Source of the DNA: Enoplolaimus lenunculus
Lineage: Eukaryota; Nematoda; Enoplea; Enoplida; Thoracostomopsidae
Direction of reading: 5' to 3'
NCBI GenBank assembly: GCA_030248215.1
Contig: JASANG010001403.1
Span: 1-64,000, forward strand
DNA: 64,000 nt
The notes beneath the pieces were generated by a model that was given only the letters and a program-made list of their open reading frames with translations, searched no databases and was not told the DNA's origin. The number at the start of each line of letters is the position of its first letter. Position 1 is the stretch's first letter. Below are positions 1 through 23,550 of the stretch, one piece after another. A program made the translations under genes and the position numbers.

Positions 1-857
1 TCTGGTTTGTTTATGAACTTGATACTCACCCAAACGCGGATCGCGACGCTAGAATGGATTCGAAATTCTCGATTGTTGGAAATATTTTGCTGATTATTTT
101 CCAATTCCGCTGGAAAACTATTGATTGGATCAAACAAGGTATATTTTAATAAATAAACAAATGCCAAAGTTATATACGTTCCGCCATTATTAGAATTTTA
201 ACAAGTTCCGAACATATTATGATTATTGCTTGAAGTTTACCGCAGCAAATCTGTGACAATTTGATGTTTGAACACTATCGCCGACAGCGCCCAAGCGTAA
301 GCATAATCCTAAAGCTAATGATGGGGGACTAGTTGCAGGTAAAATAGCTGAAATTTTGAGATAGAACGAAATTCCCGATTTATTGGTCGACGAATTGTCT
401 GTGGATGTAATACTGTTACACCTGATGTAGCTTAGTTTATCTCATAAGTTCCACGTTTCCATTAGATTGTTTGAGATTGTTTTAGTTGATTTAACTGAAA
501 CAAAGACTGTTGCGTCGTCAGTATAAAACGTGCACTCCAGCGTGACGTTTGTAATATACCAGTGTCCACTAGTGTAAACAATATCCGGTCCCTTGTGCAC
601 TGTTTTTAACATTGGCTTAGGCCCTAAGCCAATGTCAAAACAATGTACAGAACGCTGCAAACAGTCTTTTGTGATTGTTTGACAGGAATTACATTTTGGC
701 TATCATCCGCACGGCATTATTAGCATGGGTGATTTTACGAACTTTGCAACCGACGCAACTGGTTTCTCTCAAAAATTTCCTGGAATTCAACCATATACTG
801 GAACACTTGTTAGCAACTTTTGGTTACCGTTTCGTCGAGAGTACGTTATTCAGCATG
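1..857 (+). pseudogene. DGAT2-like gene fragment, inverted copy of exons 2-3 of the 2.6-4.4 kb gene
   Basis: Two blocks match the neighbouring minus-strand acyltransferase gene but lie on the plus strand. Block 1..138 corresponds to exon 2 and ends at the same donor (CAAG|GTATATT). Block 686..857 corresponds to exon 3, with the same acceptor (TTTGACAG) and a donor at CATG|GTAGG. Exon 3 still encodes the YHPHG motif and the FPGI stretch of the DGAT2/MOGAT family. Exon 2 has substitutions and frame breaks, and exon 3 is one base shorter (a T lost in the run before GGCTATCAT), which shifts the frame. The intron between them is also homologous to the other copy, so this is a genomic duplication, not a retrocopy. 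It has no partner for exon 4. I regard it as a dead inverted duplicate; a first exon could lie left of the window. Confidence 0.8.
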
Positions 858-1020
858 GTAGGTTTTCGCAGATCGCTGTGTTTTTTCCAGTTGTTTGTCT
901 GTTTCATGTATATACTGTTTGTTTGAAATAAAATTTGTTTCGTGTAATATTTACAAGGAACGTATCCAGGGATAATGTCTCCTCAATCCAACGTGTATGA
1001 AATATTAATATTACTAGGCA
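1..1020 (+). repeat. Left arm of a ~1-kb inverted duplication (partner 3030-4060)
   Basis: Exons, intron and flank of the DGAT2-like gene occur here in inverted orientation relative to 3030-4060. Homology continues past exon 3: the ATTGGATTGAGGAGA block near 3055-3070 has its reverse complement near 978-1000. The arms are similar but not identical and are separated by about 2 kb of unique sequence. Confidence 0.8.
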
Positions 1021-2584
1021 GAAGTAGGGAAAAGATAACAATACAAAAAAAAAAACCCCAAACAAACAACAGAAAAAAAACACCTCTACCGCTAAATACT
1101 GGAGGACTAAAACCCGCATATTGCTTGAACAGTGTCTAGAAAAAAACAATTAAAACCGAACAATCCTCAGTTACAGTGCAAGTTTACACAAAAATAGAGA
1201 TCAATTTTAGCTATGTAGTTAATGATGCAATTAGATGACCAGAAATTTCCGCCATACGTATATATTACGACATGATATCCGTAAAAAGACGCTTCTAGCA
1301 AAGCTTTACATTATAGTGACCACCACTCAGTCCTATCAGTAGTTAATCGAAATATCGACAATTTATATTGCTCCGCTAGAAAAAGCAAACAACAGTTTCT
1401 CGCTACACCGGTACACTTCATCAGAAAAGAAAAGTTATATGTATCTAGCATCGACATACTAAAATGGACGACAACTCATTTATTTTCATTTACACAACTT
1501 ATACTCATTTTAAATACCTGAAGCTTTCGAAGAATTGATCCATCTGGATTATCGATTTGGTCAAACGTTTCGTTCTCACCAAAAGTAAACACAGGCACTA
1601 AATCAGCTCTAAAACGTCAAACTACGACATGTTAATTGTCAAGTAAAAACACACTTCCTGTCCACAGAGTTGGGCGTAGGCTTAGGCTCAGTTCTTGGCT
1701 TTGGTGGTATAATTGAATATAGATTTGGCTTTTATACACTTCCCCAATATTCAAGTTAAAGTCTAGGTTTATACTAAGGCTTTTAGGCATGGGTAAGGGC
1801 TTAGGCTCAGCCTCCCATGGATAATGAGCTCTAAAACAGAGCATAATAAGTAAATACCTATCTTCAACTACGGCTATTTTACCAATAATATAACAAAAAT
1901 CACATGAATTTTTCGGTGGCAGCATGTATTTTAACATTCCGGTTTTGCATCCGGTTCCGGTAGTCTTTCAAATTAGCGTACTGGTAAATTGTAATTCTGG
2001 TTGCACCCTGCCTTAAATATGCGGGTAGTGTATATGAGCCCAAAACTGCATTTAACTACTATACTTTGTGCGCCAAATCGTCATTAAGACAAAACAAAAA
2101 ATGCCTTACCATAATTTTACACCGATCGCACTGTGAACTACTGTACAATAAACAAAATATTAGATTAACATAAACCCATACAATTAAATCATGCTGCAAA
2201 ATTAGAAAGATCTATGCAAAGATGCATTCTAGATCAGAATTAAATATAAACTTTGAAGTTGAAATATACTTTTAAAATAAAAAAAGTTTTGTTTGAAAGG
2301 CCGTAATTCTAGCGTGGAACAATATAAACCACTGGAATTGTCTATAAAATAATTTGAAAAATTATACAAAAATAAAAACCGCTCAGTCAATAAAATTTGT
2401 GTTTCTTTATTAACACTGTTATTGAGTCCAAATTTATGAACGACTCAAGATTATTCCTCTGCATTTGATCCAATACATCGCCGACAATTTTGGGTTTTTA
2501 CCTAAAATGAAGAAGCTGTCATACACTTCACTCTAACATCTACGTACGCTTAAGCTTAGAAAAAAAATTACTTATGTCTAAGCT
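1021..2584. other. Spacer between the two arms of the DGAT2 inverted duplication
   Basis: No exon recognised. Degraded TTAGGC-type repeat lies near 1675-1830 and a fragment of the GGTTGCACCCTG-ended hAT-like family at 1941-2012. The rest is AT-rich with nothing I can name. Confidence 0.5.
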
Positions 2585-4421
2585 TTAAGTAACGTTAAAT
2601 GCACAGGGAACGTGAGCAAAAGCCAAAAACGGACTCTGAACGCACCCGGTTTGTATTGCCATACGAACGAATCCTTTGCGTCGTTTCACATGCAACCTGT
2701 ATTTTCCAGGTCTCGCTTCTAGTGCTTCCGTTGCTCCGCCAATTACTATAATTACAGCATGTCCGCCAGTACCAATTTTCGTTAAACAATAACGAATGCT
2801 TTCTTTGCTTACGTCAATCACTCCTGCAATATCAATGTATATTCGAAATAATAATACTAAAACAATATTTATCAAGTAGAAGTGTATGTGATTACCGACT
2901 TGTTGCAAAAACAATTAGCAAATAAACAACCTAAATTAGGCATAGCAGGCATTCTAAACATGAATGATCATGACTATAATGGAAAAGCGTCATAAAACTG
3001 ACAACATTACCTGAAAGACATTGCTGCCTAAAGTAATATTAATAGTACATACACATTGGATTGAGGAGAATTATCCCTGGAATATGTTCTGTAATATGTA
3101 CACGAAACAAATTTCATTTCAAACAAACAATATATACTTAAAACAGACAAACAACTGGAAAAAACACAGTGATCTGCGAAAACTTACCATGCTGAATAAC
3201 GTACTCTCGACGAAACGGAAACCAAAAGTTGCCAACAAGTGTTCCAGGATACGGTTGAATTCCAGGAAATTTTTGAGAGAAACCAGTTGCGTCGGTTGCA
3301 AAGTTCGCAAAATCACCCATGCTAATAATGCCGTGCGGATGATAGCCAAAAATGTAATTCCTGTCAAACAATCACAAAAGACTGTTTGCAGCGTTCTGTA
3401 CACTTGTTCCCACATTGGCTTAGGGCCTAAGCCAATGGTAAAAAACAGTGCACAAGGGAACGGACATCGTTTACACTAGTGGACACTGGTATATCACAAA
3501 CGTCACGCTGGAGTGCACGTTTTATACTGACGACGCAACAGTCTTCGTTTCAGTTAAATCAACTAAAACAGTCTCAAACAATCTAATGGAAACGTGGAAT
3601 TTATGAGATAAACTAAGCTACATCAGGTGTAAACAGTATTACATCGACGACAATTCGTCGACCAATAAACTCGGCGAGAATTTGTTCTATGAAATTTCAG
3701 CGATTCCACCCACAACTAGTCCCCCATCATTAGCTTTAGGATTATGCTTACGCTTGGGGGCGCTGTCGGGTGACAAGTGTTCAAACAACAAATTGTCACA
3801 GATTCGCTGTGTAAACTTCAAGCAATAATCGATAATATGTTTGTAACTTGTTAAAATTCGAAAATACCGGCGGAACGTATATAACTTTGGCATTTGTTTA
3901 TTTATTAAAATATACCTTGTCGGATCTAAATCAACAGTTTTTTCGAGCGCAATTGGAAAATAATCAGCAAAATATTTCCACAATCGACAATTTCGAATCC
4001 ATTCTGAGCGTCGCGATCCGCGTTTCGGCGCATTGAAATCATAAACAAACCAGACGGCGTAAAGTATCATTGTCCACCACCTAAAATAATAACAAAGAAG
4101 ACAACGTTTATGTACGCTGCCGGATCACGTCTAGATTGCAGTAAAAAATGATTTCAAAACTCAAACAAACATTTTTGACAATTTATTTCCTGACGAAAGG
4201 AGCTAAGAAACATTATAAACTTACCATCGTGTATACAACAAAATATAGATTGGAACTGTAACCGACAAAACCGGCACAAACAAAAACATGCCGACATAAA
4301 ACATAACAGAGAGCGTTTGCAATCGGCGTTCTAATGGAATATTTAGTGGAGCCCAGTCCACGCCGAACACTTTTCGCGGATCGCCCGCGCCACGTCGAGT
4401 TAAATCAGGCTTTTGAGTCAT
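2585..4421 (-). CDS. DGAT2/MOGAT-family acyltransferase, apparently C-terminally truncated
   Basis: Exons on the minus strand: 4225-4421, 3916-4080, 3188-3360, and 2585-2823 (or ending at 2646 if the GTGCGT there is a donor). All junctions are GT-AG and keep frame. The family makes di- or triacylglycerol from acyl-CoA in the ER membrane. The start ATG at 4421 is the first after an in-frame stop. A hydrophobic region at about residues 35-80 fits the N-terminal membrane segments. Then come RRSEWIRN and LWKYFADYFPI, the family hallmark HPHG at 128-131, FPGI at 152-155, and IGGATEAL near 206-213 followed by RPGKYRL and RKGFVRMA. The usual LVPvfsFGE block is poorly conserved, and the frame stops at 257 residues against roughly 330-390 in the family. 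No later exon is visible below 2585, where the inverted copy begins. It may be decaying, or a 3' end was lost in the rearrangement. Confidence 0.75.
3030..4060 (-). repeat. Right arm of the inverted DGAT2 duplication
   Basis: Partner of 1-1020. It covers exons 2 and 3, their intron and about 150 bp beyond exon 3. Confidence 0.8.
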
Positions 4422-4722
4422 ATCGGGTCGCAATTGCACAGACACTTAGATAAAGCTTTTTTATTCCAAACCCCCAATTTTAAAGTTAATAGCGATAAAT
4501 AAAATAATTACCAAATGCTAATAAATAACATATATACACACACATACCTCACCTATACCAATATTATTCTTTAAATGAAAGCATCATACTCTCATTCCCA
4601 GTGAGTAAAAAATTGTAAGTTTTCTATACTGAAGTTTGGTTGAAACGCAATTTACGCAGTAAAACCCTGCTGTTACCAAGAATGAATAAAACACTTTTTA
4701 GACAAAAGCAAACACCTACGCA

Positions 4723-4856
4723 GGCCCATGTATAGAACAAGGACGGATCGTTTTCTGAAGAGGCTATAATATAGGCAGTTTACGCTTTAGACTAATTTCT
4801 TTGCTTAGGCTTACGAATATGCTTATACTACTGTTTCGGTAATGTTCTATACATGG
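4723..4856. mobile_element. Family B MITE (short copy)
   Basis: Terminal inverted repeats GGCCCATGTATAGAACA and TGTTCTATACATGGGCC bound about 134 bp. The interior is a single short TTAGGC-type stretch followed by AATATGCTTATACTACTG, the motif shared by all family B copies. This is the simplest B copy and shows the element is a compact unit with telomere-like sequence inside. Confidence 0.75.
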
Positions 4857-6942
4857 GCCCCTAGGCATACCTTCAGCGCACAAGCAAAATGTACCTAATA
4901 CGCGCTAGTTACGTTTTGGCTTTTCTTTCATTTGTGTTGGTTGAAATTTTTATAAACAGCAAGACTTAAAATGCAGTTGGTTCCCCAGAAAAAGCACGTT
5001 TCGATTTTAAAGAAATTAATCTTTACGAAAATCAGATCAACGCCCAACATAGCGGGTAGGATAAAAACGCAACGCCCAGGTACGTTTTGTGCCACGTGAA
5101 AGAAAACAAGTATCTTACATAACTGTTGCGTCAAAACGTCGCCCATTAACCATTAGGCCGGGTGATTACCAACTAAATTCATATAACATGAGTGAAACTC
5201 TTCAAACCTACTTTTTGTAAAGAAAATTTCTAAATACAGTACAATTTCATGTAGCCGAATAACGCATGGCTCACACAGTTAAATTGTTACTAAAAGCATT
5301 GAAGTGCTAGTTTAAGTGTTTTACCAGTACGAAAACAATTACAGTATAAGTTGACTGCTTATCAATGATCGTTAATAGTCGTAACATTATAGTACTGAAC
5401 TTGGCTTCTGATTGCTGACAAAATTAATGAATTTCAAACTCAAATGTCAAAGTTTATTTTCATATGTATAAAACATCGCTGCGTCCATACTGAAGACAAC
5501 AGCCTCAAAATTACGCAATAGAATCGGTGCTAAAACGCCAAAGATCATTAAAGAATTAGCGGTTCGCTGAAAATTTTAATAAAACTTGAAACCCAGCATG
5601 TTCGAATCTTTTTACGATGAACAGGCTACAAGTGTTCAACTGGAATTCAAATTTAGGAAAGTTTTCATACACAATAAATTACGAAAGTGACAACCGCGTA
5701 GTGCAAGTATATAGTTACGATTTGGTTCCGGGTCCTTTAGCCCCTTCCATCCGGCCGGCTAATTATTTTTCAGAATCACTATGCGCAATCAAAACTACAG
5801 CAAAATGAATATACAAGAAAAACATTTACGACCCCGTAAGCCATCAAAATTATATTGTGCTTACACATATATGAAAACGTAAACACAGCATTGTTTTTCA
5901 AAGCACAGTTTAAAATCACTCGTAATGTACACACAACACAAATAATTTTGTGAAAACAATTTTACTCATATATTTATAAAAATCAAACATTTAAAATGTA
6001 CAACACCAAATATATATAATTAGTAATATGTGCCGAACACGTGTTGTTTGTTTCAAAAATATAGATACACAATATATCATTGTACTGTTGAAATTGGTTG
6101 CTCAAATGCCAAAACAAAATTTTTTAATATTCTTAACTAACTCAGGAAAATCAGCAATTTAGGTTCGATTTCTATTAAAGTATGCTTAGTGATACATGCT
6201 GCTATTACCTTCCAAACAAAATCTGTTTGCAAGCAAACAACTAGTTGCATTTAATGCTTCTGTATACCGCGTTAGCTCTCTGGAAAAACTCTCATTTTCA
6301 CAATTTTCCATTATTCTATTATCAATAGCACGGGCAGTCAGGTCAACACACAGTCTTCGGCGAAGAAATACTTTTAGCTGTGACATTCCAAACGATTAGA
6401 TTTTGCAACATAATCTGGAAATCAATCTACAAATCGACAAACAAAAAAATAGGTATAACGGGTAAAACTAAACTGTCTCAGAGCTACAATCATACGAACA
6501 TAATATAGTCATGCTAATATACAATGAAAAATAAATAGATCAAAGATGTATGCCGAAAACTATCAGTCAGTATCAAAAGAGTAACATATTGTCACGAATA
6601 AACACTTCTTAGTTTTCTTATTGAAACAAAAGCACTCCTAATAGTCGTAGAATTAAAATTATTCCGCGAAACTTGGTCGCACATGCGCATGAACGGCGGT
6701 TTTGCAGTCACAATTTTAGTGCTATAAAACAGCAATTATGTAACCATTTTAAGCAGTAAGCCACAAAAACACTGAACGTATAGAGCCTTTCAATATACAG
6801 CTAATCTCTATCTTAATGTATTAGTGTTTACCGGCTACTGAAATTTCAAACCATGCCACACTGCAACAACAACATCAACAATCACGTTTAGTGAGGCAGT
6901 CGTGTATGAATGCTGTAAATGTTAACACAGAATTAATTTTGC
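4857..6942. other. Intergenic, AT-rich, no recognised feature
   Basis: Lies between the DGAT2-like gene and the 3' end of the dehydrogenase gene. Only short chance frames are present, and no family motif, repeat or RNA gene was recognised. Confidence 0.4.
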
Positions 6943-6948
6943 TTTATT
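6943..6948 (-). promoter_or_regulatory. Poly(A) signal AATAAA of the dihydrodiol dehydrogenase gene
   Basis: TTTATT on the plus strand reads AATAAA on the gene strand, about 21 nt after the TAA stop. The sequence and position fit a cleavage signal for a very short 3' UTR. Confidence 0.6.
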
Positions 6949-6968
6949 ATACAGCCGGCTAAATTTGA

Positions 6969-9900
6969 TTAAACTTTTCCATAATCAATTTGTTGCAAAA
7001 CCTCTTGCGTCATTTTAGACACGTGCAACGCATTAGTCAACGGCCACACGGGCGACTGTATTAATCCTAAAACAGAATAAATATAAACAGTTATATTAAT
7101 TTCAATTATAAAAGTCAGAGGCGTACAGTTAGCATAACATGATTCAAATTTAAATCTGCTCAGTCGTGACGAAGACTATAATGCAGTGTAAAGTTGACAA
7201 TAACAAACTATTCATCGAAGACTGTTTTCCTCGCATAAAATAACACCGGCACATATCATGAGCAACAACGAACCAATTACCAAATGATTTAAGTTCACAC
7301 ACCCCTTTGAATACACTCTCGAACGTGTTCTGCTTCGAAGCGCAATCCCCATGTATTAGGATAAAAATATTTCTTATCAACAATCCAATCGGACTGCGGC
7401 ACGCCAGACGCCTGCTGCGAACCAAAAATTGTGCAAGAAGTTGGACAGAAAAACGGCTGATCGATCTGTAACCAGCGCAAAGACTATAAAGAAACCTTTA
7501 TAAGAACTCCAACTGTATCAACAAAGTTGGTACACTTGTAGTAAAATATTTCATAACCACCGCTACAAAGCCATCTTACGATATTCTGGACAACCGTAAC
7601 ACGACAATCGGATATCGGTTTTGCCTCGATTCACGCGATACCGGATATTTGGTTGCTCTCTGCTACTGGCACATGCTGTATCCATATTGAGCCAAAGAAA
7701 CAAGTAGTAGAGCTGTCGCCCGTGAAACGAGCCAAAGCACCAGAGGGTGGTATTATGCTGTTCGTGTTTAGTGGTTTATTTTATCGAAACTGCAAAGTAA
7801 TATATTTTTAACTTTGTAAATATACGCGGTTCATAACATATATCTATATTGTTGTCGAATCCGAAAGTAAGTGTGTCCAGCTTTTGTTATCGCTTTAAAC
7901 AAAATGCAAAAGATAACAGAAATTAGTTTAAATGAGTCATTGACAATTTAAAATTCTTATCGAGTTGACCAGACGAACCAACTGGCTTCAGCTTTCGATC
8001 TAAGAGCAAAAAAGTAACTGATTAGAAACAAGTCAAATTCATCGCTGCAATGAGATAATGAAGAAACGAAATTATGTGATAACATTTATTAGATGTTGAA
8101 CATCAAATAACTATAGGAACATCTTTCATAAAGTAGTAATGATAGTTATTCAGTTTCAACATAATGATATTTAGTTAGTTTCAATATCATAAGACAAGTA
8201 TGCAAACAATATTGGTAACTTCTCTACTATAATTTCAATTGATTAAAACTACCTTAAAAGAACCTTTTGTTCCTTCAATCACAGCTTCTTGAGTTCCATC
8301 AAAAGTTGTCGAATTGTACAAATGGGCTATGCGACCTCCGGAAAATTTGAGTCGCAAGGTTACTGCTGCATCTACTCCTCCAAGTAAAAAATTGAGCAAC
8401 AGATAAATAAAGAAAATCTAAACACAAATACAGTGTATTTATATTCTCTTCAGTGCACGCTAAAACACAATAACATTGTCTGTTTTACCTACCGGAAAAT
8501 TTGTCAATTTTCTTTGCGTTGAGAGCAAAAGTTGGCCAACATGAAAAATTTTAGCACCTAAAAGTCTTCCCGAGTACACCAAACTTTGCAACCTTCGTCC
8601 CCTCTTACACAAGCTTGTGTTAGCGAAACGCCAGAAAAATTGACATCAACCAGTTTATGGCACAAACAACGATCTAGACAAAAAATTACGTGTTTGTGAA
8701 AAGTGTTCGTTTCGTCTTAGAAGTTAATAATAAAATATACCTTGTTCATTAGTAATTCCTGCCGCCAGTATTTCAGCCGGATATTCGTTGAAAATTACAA
8801 CCGCTAAAGCGATCAGATAATAACCAATCGACAGCATGCCTCCACCACGTGCTTCCATAGTCATTACCTCAGGCTCCTGTTCAATTGTATACAACAATGC
8901 TACTTTAATCTCATCTGAACATACAGGTGTTAGCTTACAAAATGTCATCGTATACCTCTTAAACCGCGGTTCTGACTATCGAAATAAAATATAAACGATA
9001 TAACAAACATAACTTAATGAAAATCGAAACATACAAGGTAAAACTACGCAAATAATGCTCTCAAATTTTAAGTTACCATTATTCTGCAGAAAGACGCGTT
9101 GAGCATTCTAATGTCACCAAGCGCGTTGTCATTAAGCATTTCAGTCAGTTTGCAGTAGACAGGCATGAACAAACTCCAGTAGCCCTAAAATGAAAAGCAC
9201 GATCATTCTTTATAGCACGGTCGGACACACTACTGCGAATCCGGTGCACATTCCACTATCACAAAAAATACGTATATACACAATAAAATCCAAATACTAT
9301 TTGCAGGGTGCAACCGGAATTCCGATTCCAAAATCAATCGGAATAGGAATTTTGAAATTTTAATTTTAACTCTACTTGTTGGAATACGTTGGCTAAATAT
9401 TCTATGTCGTTTATCTAGTAAATTGCTTTCGATGATTTGACTTACCACGAACAATAATTGATTGTAGTTTAGCTTTTACAGAACCAAAACTCATTGCCAG
9501 CTTGTTCATGCGACGTTTTTGAAAATTGTTGAAAGCTAACAGACACCCTCAATCAATGTTATATTTGTCAATACATCCGTACAGTCAAAAAATTTATAGT
9601 ACCGATACCGATCCGATCACAATTCCGGTGTAAATTTGCTGTTCCGATTCCGGTATAAATCAGTTCCGCAATGCACCCTATCTATTTGTTTAAAGTGCCA
9701 GACTTCTATAGTTCAAGGCGCCGTACAGAAATCAAATAAACCAGTCGTAGTGGAACAATATTTCGTACTGAGCGAAACTCTGACATCCCGGCTTATGAAG
9801 CACAAACGCATATTTTAACCCATTTACTTTCCAAAACCAGCTATTAGCTAACTTTTTAATATGGGTTTTCGAGGTTTCTAAACATATTATTCAGATTACC

Positions 9901-12900
9901 CGCACCCCCACACCCTTTAGTACTGAAATTAATTTGTAACCCTAATAATTAGTGAAACAATGTAAAAAAGTCCTAATTTAGGCTTACATAAATAACCAAT
10001 TATGCAGAAACTTTGAGCTTCGCTCAGGCATAACGTCGGGGCAGTAATTCCAAACGTCGGGGCAGTAATTCCAAAATTTCGTGAGCAAACACGTTCGTAG
10101 AGAATGTTGTCAGGTTAAAAGTGGGCGTATGAAGTCTGATCTTTTGAACATACCTACCGTTTAGCACCAATAAACTAAAAATGCGTGAACTATCAATTGC
10201 ATGAATTTTGGATTACTGTAGTAAAAGGTATCCGTTCGACATTTTGTACAAGATTCTGAAGGCCGAACCGAATTGGTAAATTTTCATCGGGTTAAAGTCT
10301 AATGTTTAACTGTCGTTGACATCACGACATTTAAATAATACCTTCTTTCACTTGCGCACCTCCATAACAAACCTGCCACTGGACGAAGCTGTTTCAATTA
10401 TCTCTAACACATCTTCTGGTGAAGGTGCAATTGGTTTTTCACACAGGACGTGTTTACCACAATTTACTGCTCGTAAAATACACTCTTTGTGAGCAACATT
10501 AAGTACTCCGACGTAAATTACATCTGAAGCAAAAGCATAAATGCCATATAAAAGTATCGAACACGAAAAAAACAAAAATCGACCGCTTCTCATTCAGCAA
10601 AAACGAATAATGTTAGAAGTATACCACGCTATATACCTATGCACCAGGGTGCAACCGGAATTACAATTTACCGGAACCGGAATTTGAAAATCTTACGGAA
10701 ACGGGAACGAAAAAAGAAAAATACATCTCCCCAAAAATTTCATTTTAATCGTATTTTTTGCTCTATTATTTGGAAACAACTATTACCAACGATAGAAGAG
10801 CCTGAAATCCACCATCAACGGCTTATATTCTGAGTACAAGTGGCTCAAAAGAATTCTAAACGGCCAAATTATAACACCGGAATTTTTAAATCCGGTAAAA
10901 ATTTACCGGAACCGGAACCGGAAGGTGAAAAAATGCCGGAACCGGAACCGGAATTTCGGTTGCACCCTGCTATGCACGTACACAACTAACTGCAAATATT
11001 AACGATAGGAGCCTGTCTATTACGCATAAGCTTAGGCTTCCCAGTTCGAAGTCCCTAATCCTCTTGGCTTCACGTGTGCTGGCCCCTATTCTTGACATGG
11101 GCACAATTAACAACCTACGTACAAAGTTTTACAAGAGGATTTCCGGTAATTTAAACATTGAAATCCGATAACGATTTTGGGTTTATGTATTACGCAGGCT
11201 TTGAAGTACTGGAGGAACCCACTATGGTTATGATTCTTTGTATGTAACTAAACCCACCACATATACTGAATATTCCAGATTCTCAATGGAATGATTACGG
11301 TCATGACATGGCAGATTTGAATAAGAAGGAAAACGTTTCCTTCATAAAACAGATTAAAGAAATAATAAAACGCAACTCGCCTATATCGTTGTGAGTAAAG
11401 AACTTTTCGTACGAGCAAAATTCAGGAACATTGTGATCGTCGGCAAATTTTTTTGCACGCGAAACATCACGAGATCCCACTGCAATTATCTGCAGCAAAA
11501 ACAGGAGTAAAACATTGGTTCATATTCAGGTCACGTTGAGTACGTGCGTAAACATTATGCTTAGTTTAAAACTAGATAGTAGATAATGAACAACATTACT
11601 TTCTGCGGTACTCATCATATGTGGATAGAAGGCTTCCAGCATGAACGAACTACATTTAACAGGAAGCCCCAACAGTAACAGGAATTCATTTATTTGCGAA
11701 ACAGGAATTACAAACATATTACATAGCCGAATTACATCTAATTGACCGTAGGCGTAAAACGAAATGAAATATTATATTTAATCGCCTGTTTTGCGTTTTT
11801 AGATAGTTTTCCTAGATGTACGTACTAAAACATACGTCAGATGCTTTAAAACGTGAGGAATTTAAAGACAAAATTAGGGACGTGGCGATTAATCGGCATC
11901 GGTAATAATCAGAATTTTTCGTGAGTATCGGCATCGGCACTGCAAGAAAATTGCCGCTTCTTTGAAGATACTTTTTTGCACATAACAGTCAGTTGGAATG
12001 CTATTAATTTCGATTCTGGGCGCATATCAATGTGTCTGGTCAGGAAAACTGTTATCTCTCTTGCGTTGTGGTTTGAAAAATGTAATAGAAATGAACCTTT
12101 CTTATAAAATTGTAATCGTTTATGATGGAGTTTAAGCCTTCATGTAATGATGTAATGTAGTAATCCTATCTGTTTGTTAAGCATGGTGTACTACAGTTGG
12201 AATGGCATCGGTTCGGCATAGGAAAAATTCAAAATAAGAATCGACATCGGTATCGGCAAAAATTTTGGTATCGGCACATCCCTAGACAAAACACAAGTTG
12301 TCTAAATAACTTGCCTTAGAGTGAAATTTTTCAGACGTTAGTTAATCTAATACTCATTAATAATTCCTGTTCGCGCGCCGGTTAACGCACTTACTGCATA
12401 TATACGTAGGTACTTAAACTGTGTTTTAAACGCAGGTTTGCTTGCAACTCAATATTCGTAGTCGTCTGTAACGTTGGGCAGGCTAGGGTACGACGGTTTT
12501 AGTTGTGTTTTTCAGCTGAAAACGAGGGCGGTTCTTACGAGGTCCGGATCCCATGAACCATTGCCGACAGATTCTCAGTCCAGCGCGCAACCACTGAGCA
12601 ACGCCACATCACAGTCAATTGCGGAGTTGTTCGTTCAGTTTTATGCCTTATAAGAACCTCAATACTATGCACGTGCATCTTGGTTCTTCTGTGTTTGACT
12701 GCTGCTGCATAAGAAGGCACTATATATGCATCAATTTTTAACCGATGTGCAGCATTAGCATGAGATTTATTTTACTTCCATGCATCCGCATGTTACAGTC
12801 GTGTTTTGAAACAATGGAAAAACATCCATACTAACATAATCTGTAACTTCTGCAGAAATATCAGCCTTTATCTTGCAGAGATTCTTGTTAACATACCTTG

Positions 12901-12986
12901 TGTTCCTGAGCTGGTAATGTCTGTACAGCTTGCACGAAATCACCGCAAATACGGCCCGTTCCACAGATGCCCCATTTTAGAACCAT
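6969..12986 (-). CDS. dhdh: Dihydrodiol dehydrogenase-like oxidoreductase (Gfo/Idh/MocA family), complete
   Basis: Eight exons: 12897-12986, 11372-11489, 10360-10523, 9077-9184, 8741-8876, 8253-8377, 7303-7465, 6969-7066. Phases agree at every junction and give 333 residues, the usual length for trans-1,2-dihydrobenzene-1,2-diol dehydrogenase. It should be a soluble NADP(H)-dependent dehydrogenase acting on dihydrodiols or sugars. Residues 5-13 (WGICGTGRI) form the dinucleotide-binding loop. CEKP at 97-100 carries the family's catalytic Lys (K99). GGGMLSIGYY at 171-180 matches the GGGallDiGvY motif, with Ser in place of the usual Asp; Tyr180 is the likely counterpart of the proposed catalytic Tyr. 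SGGRIAHL and EGTKGSF follow, and it ends with a typical SPVWPLTNALHV tail. Donors of exons 2 (GTTTTA) and 3 (GTGCGC) are weak, so those edges are least sure. Introns hold hAT-like MITEs. Confidence 0.9.
9304..9680. mobile_element. hAT-like MITE (family E) in intron 3 of the dehydrogenase gene
   Basis: Starts CAGGGTGCAACCGGAATT and ends ATGCACCCTA. Flanks ACTATTTG and TCTATTTG agree at 7 of 8 positions, a slightly decayed 8-bp target duplication. The interior repeats GGAATTCCGATTCCGAT-type sequence. Confidence 0.75.
10645..10969. mobile_element. hAT-like MITE (family E) with perfect 8-bp target duplication, intron 2 of the dehydrogenase gene
   Basis: Bounded by CAGGGTGCAACCGGAATT and its inverted match TTTCGGTTGCACCCTG. 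Both flanks are CTATGCAC (10637-10644 and 10970-10977). The 325-bp interior has no coding capacity and is rich in CCGGAACCGGAAT. CAGGG ends plus an 8-bp duplication point to the hAT superfamily. Confidence 0.88.
12540..12632 (-). repeat. tRNA-like SINE fragment in the first intron/5' region side
   Basis: On the minus strand, GTTGCTCAGTGGTTGCGC resembles a pol III A box and GGTTCATGGGATCC a degenerate B box with a few extra bases. The CTGGACTGAGAATC stretch between looks like an anticodon arm. No CCA tail or clean cloverleaf is evident, so it is called SINE-like rather than a tRNA gene. It lies just outside exon 1 on the intron 1 side. Confidence 0.35.
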
Positions 12987-23499
<10,513 letters not shown>

Positions 23500-23544
23500 C
23501 TAGGCCGGGACCGCAGCAGCGGAAAATTCGCGGTTGCGTCGCTC

Positions 23545-23550
23545 AATAAA
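23545..23550 (+). promoter_or_regulatory. Poly(A) signal AATAAA of eEF1A copy 1
   Basis: AATAAA lies 46 nt after the TAA stop. The 3' UTR begins CTAGGCCGGG, as does that of the other eEF1A copy. Confidence 0.6.
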
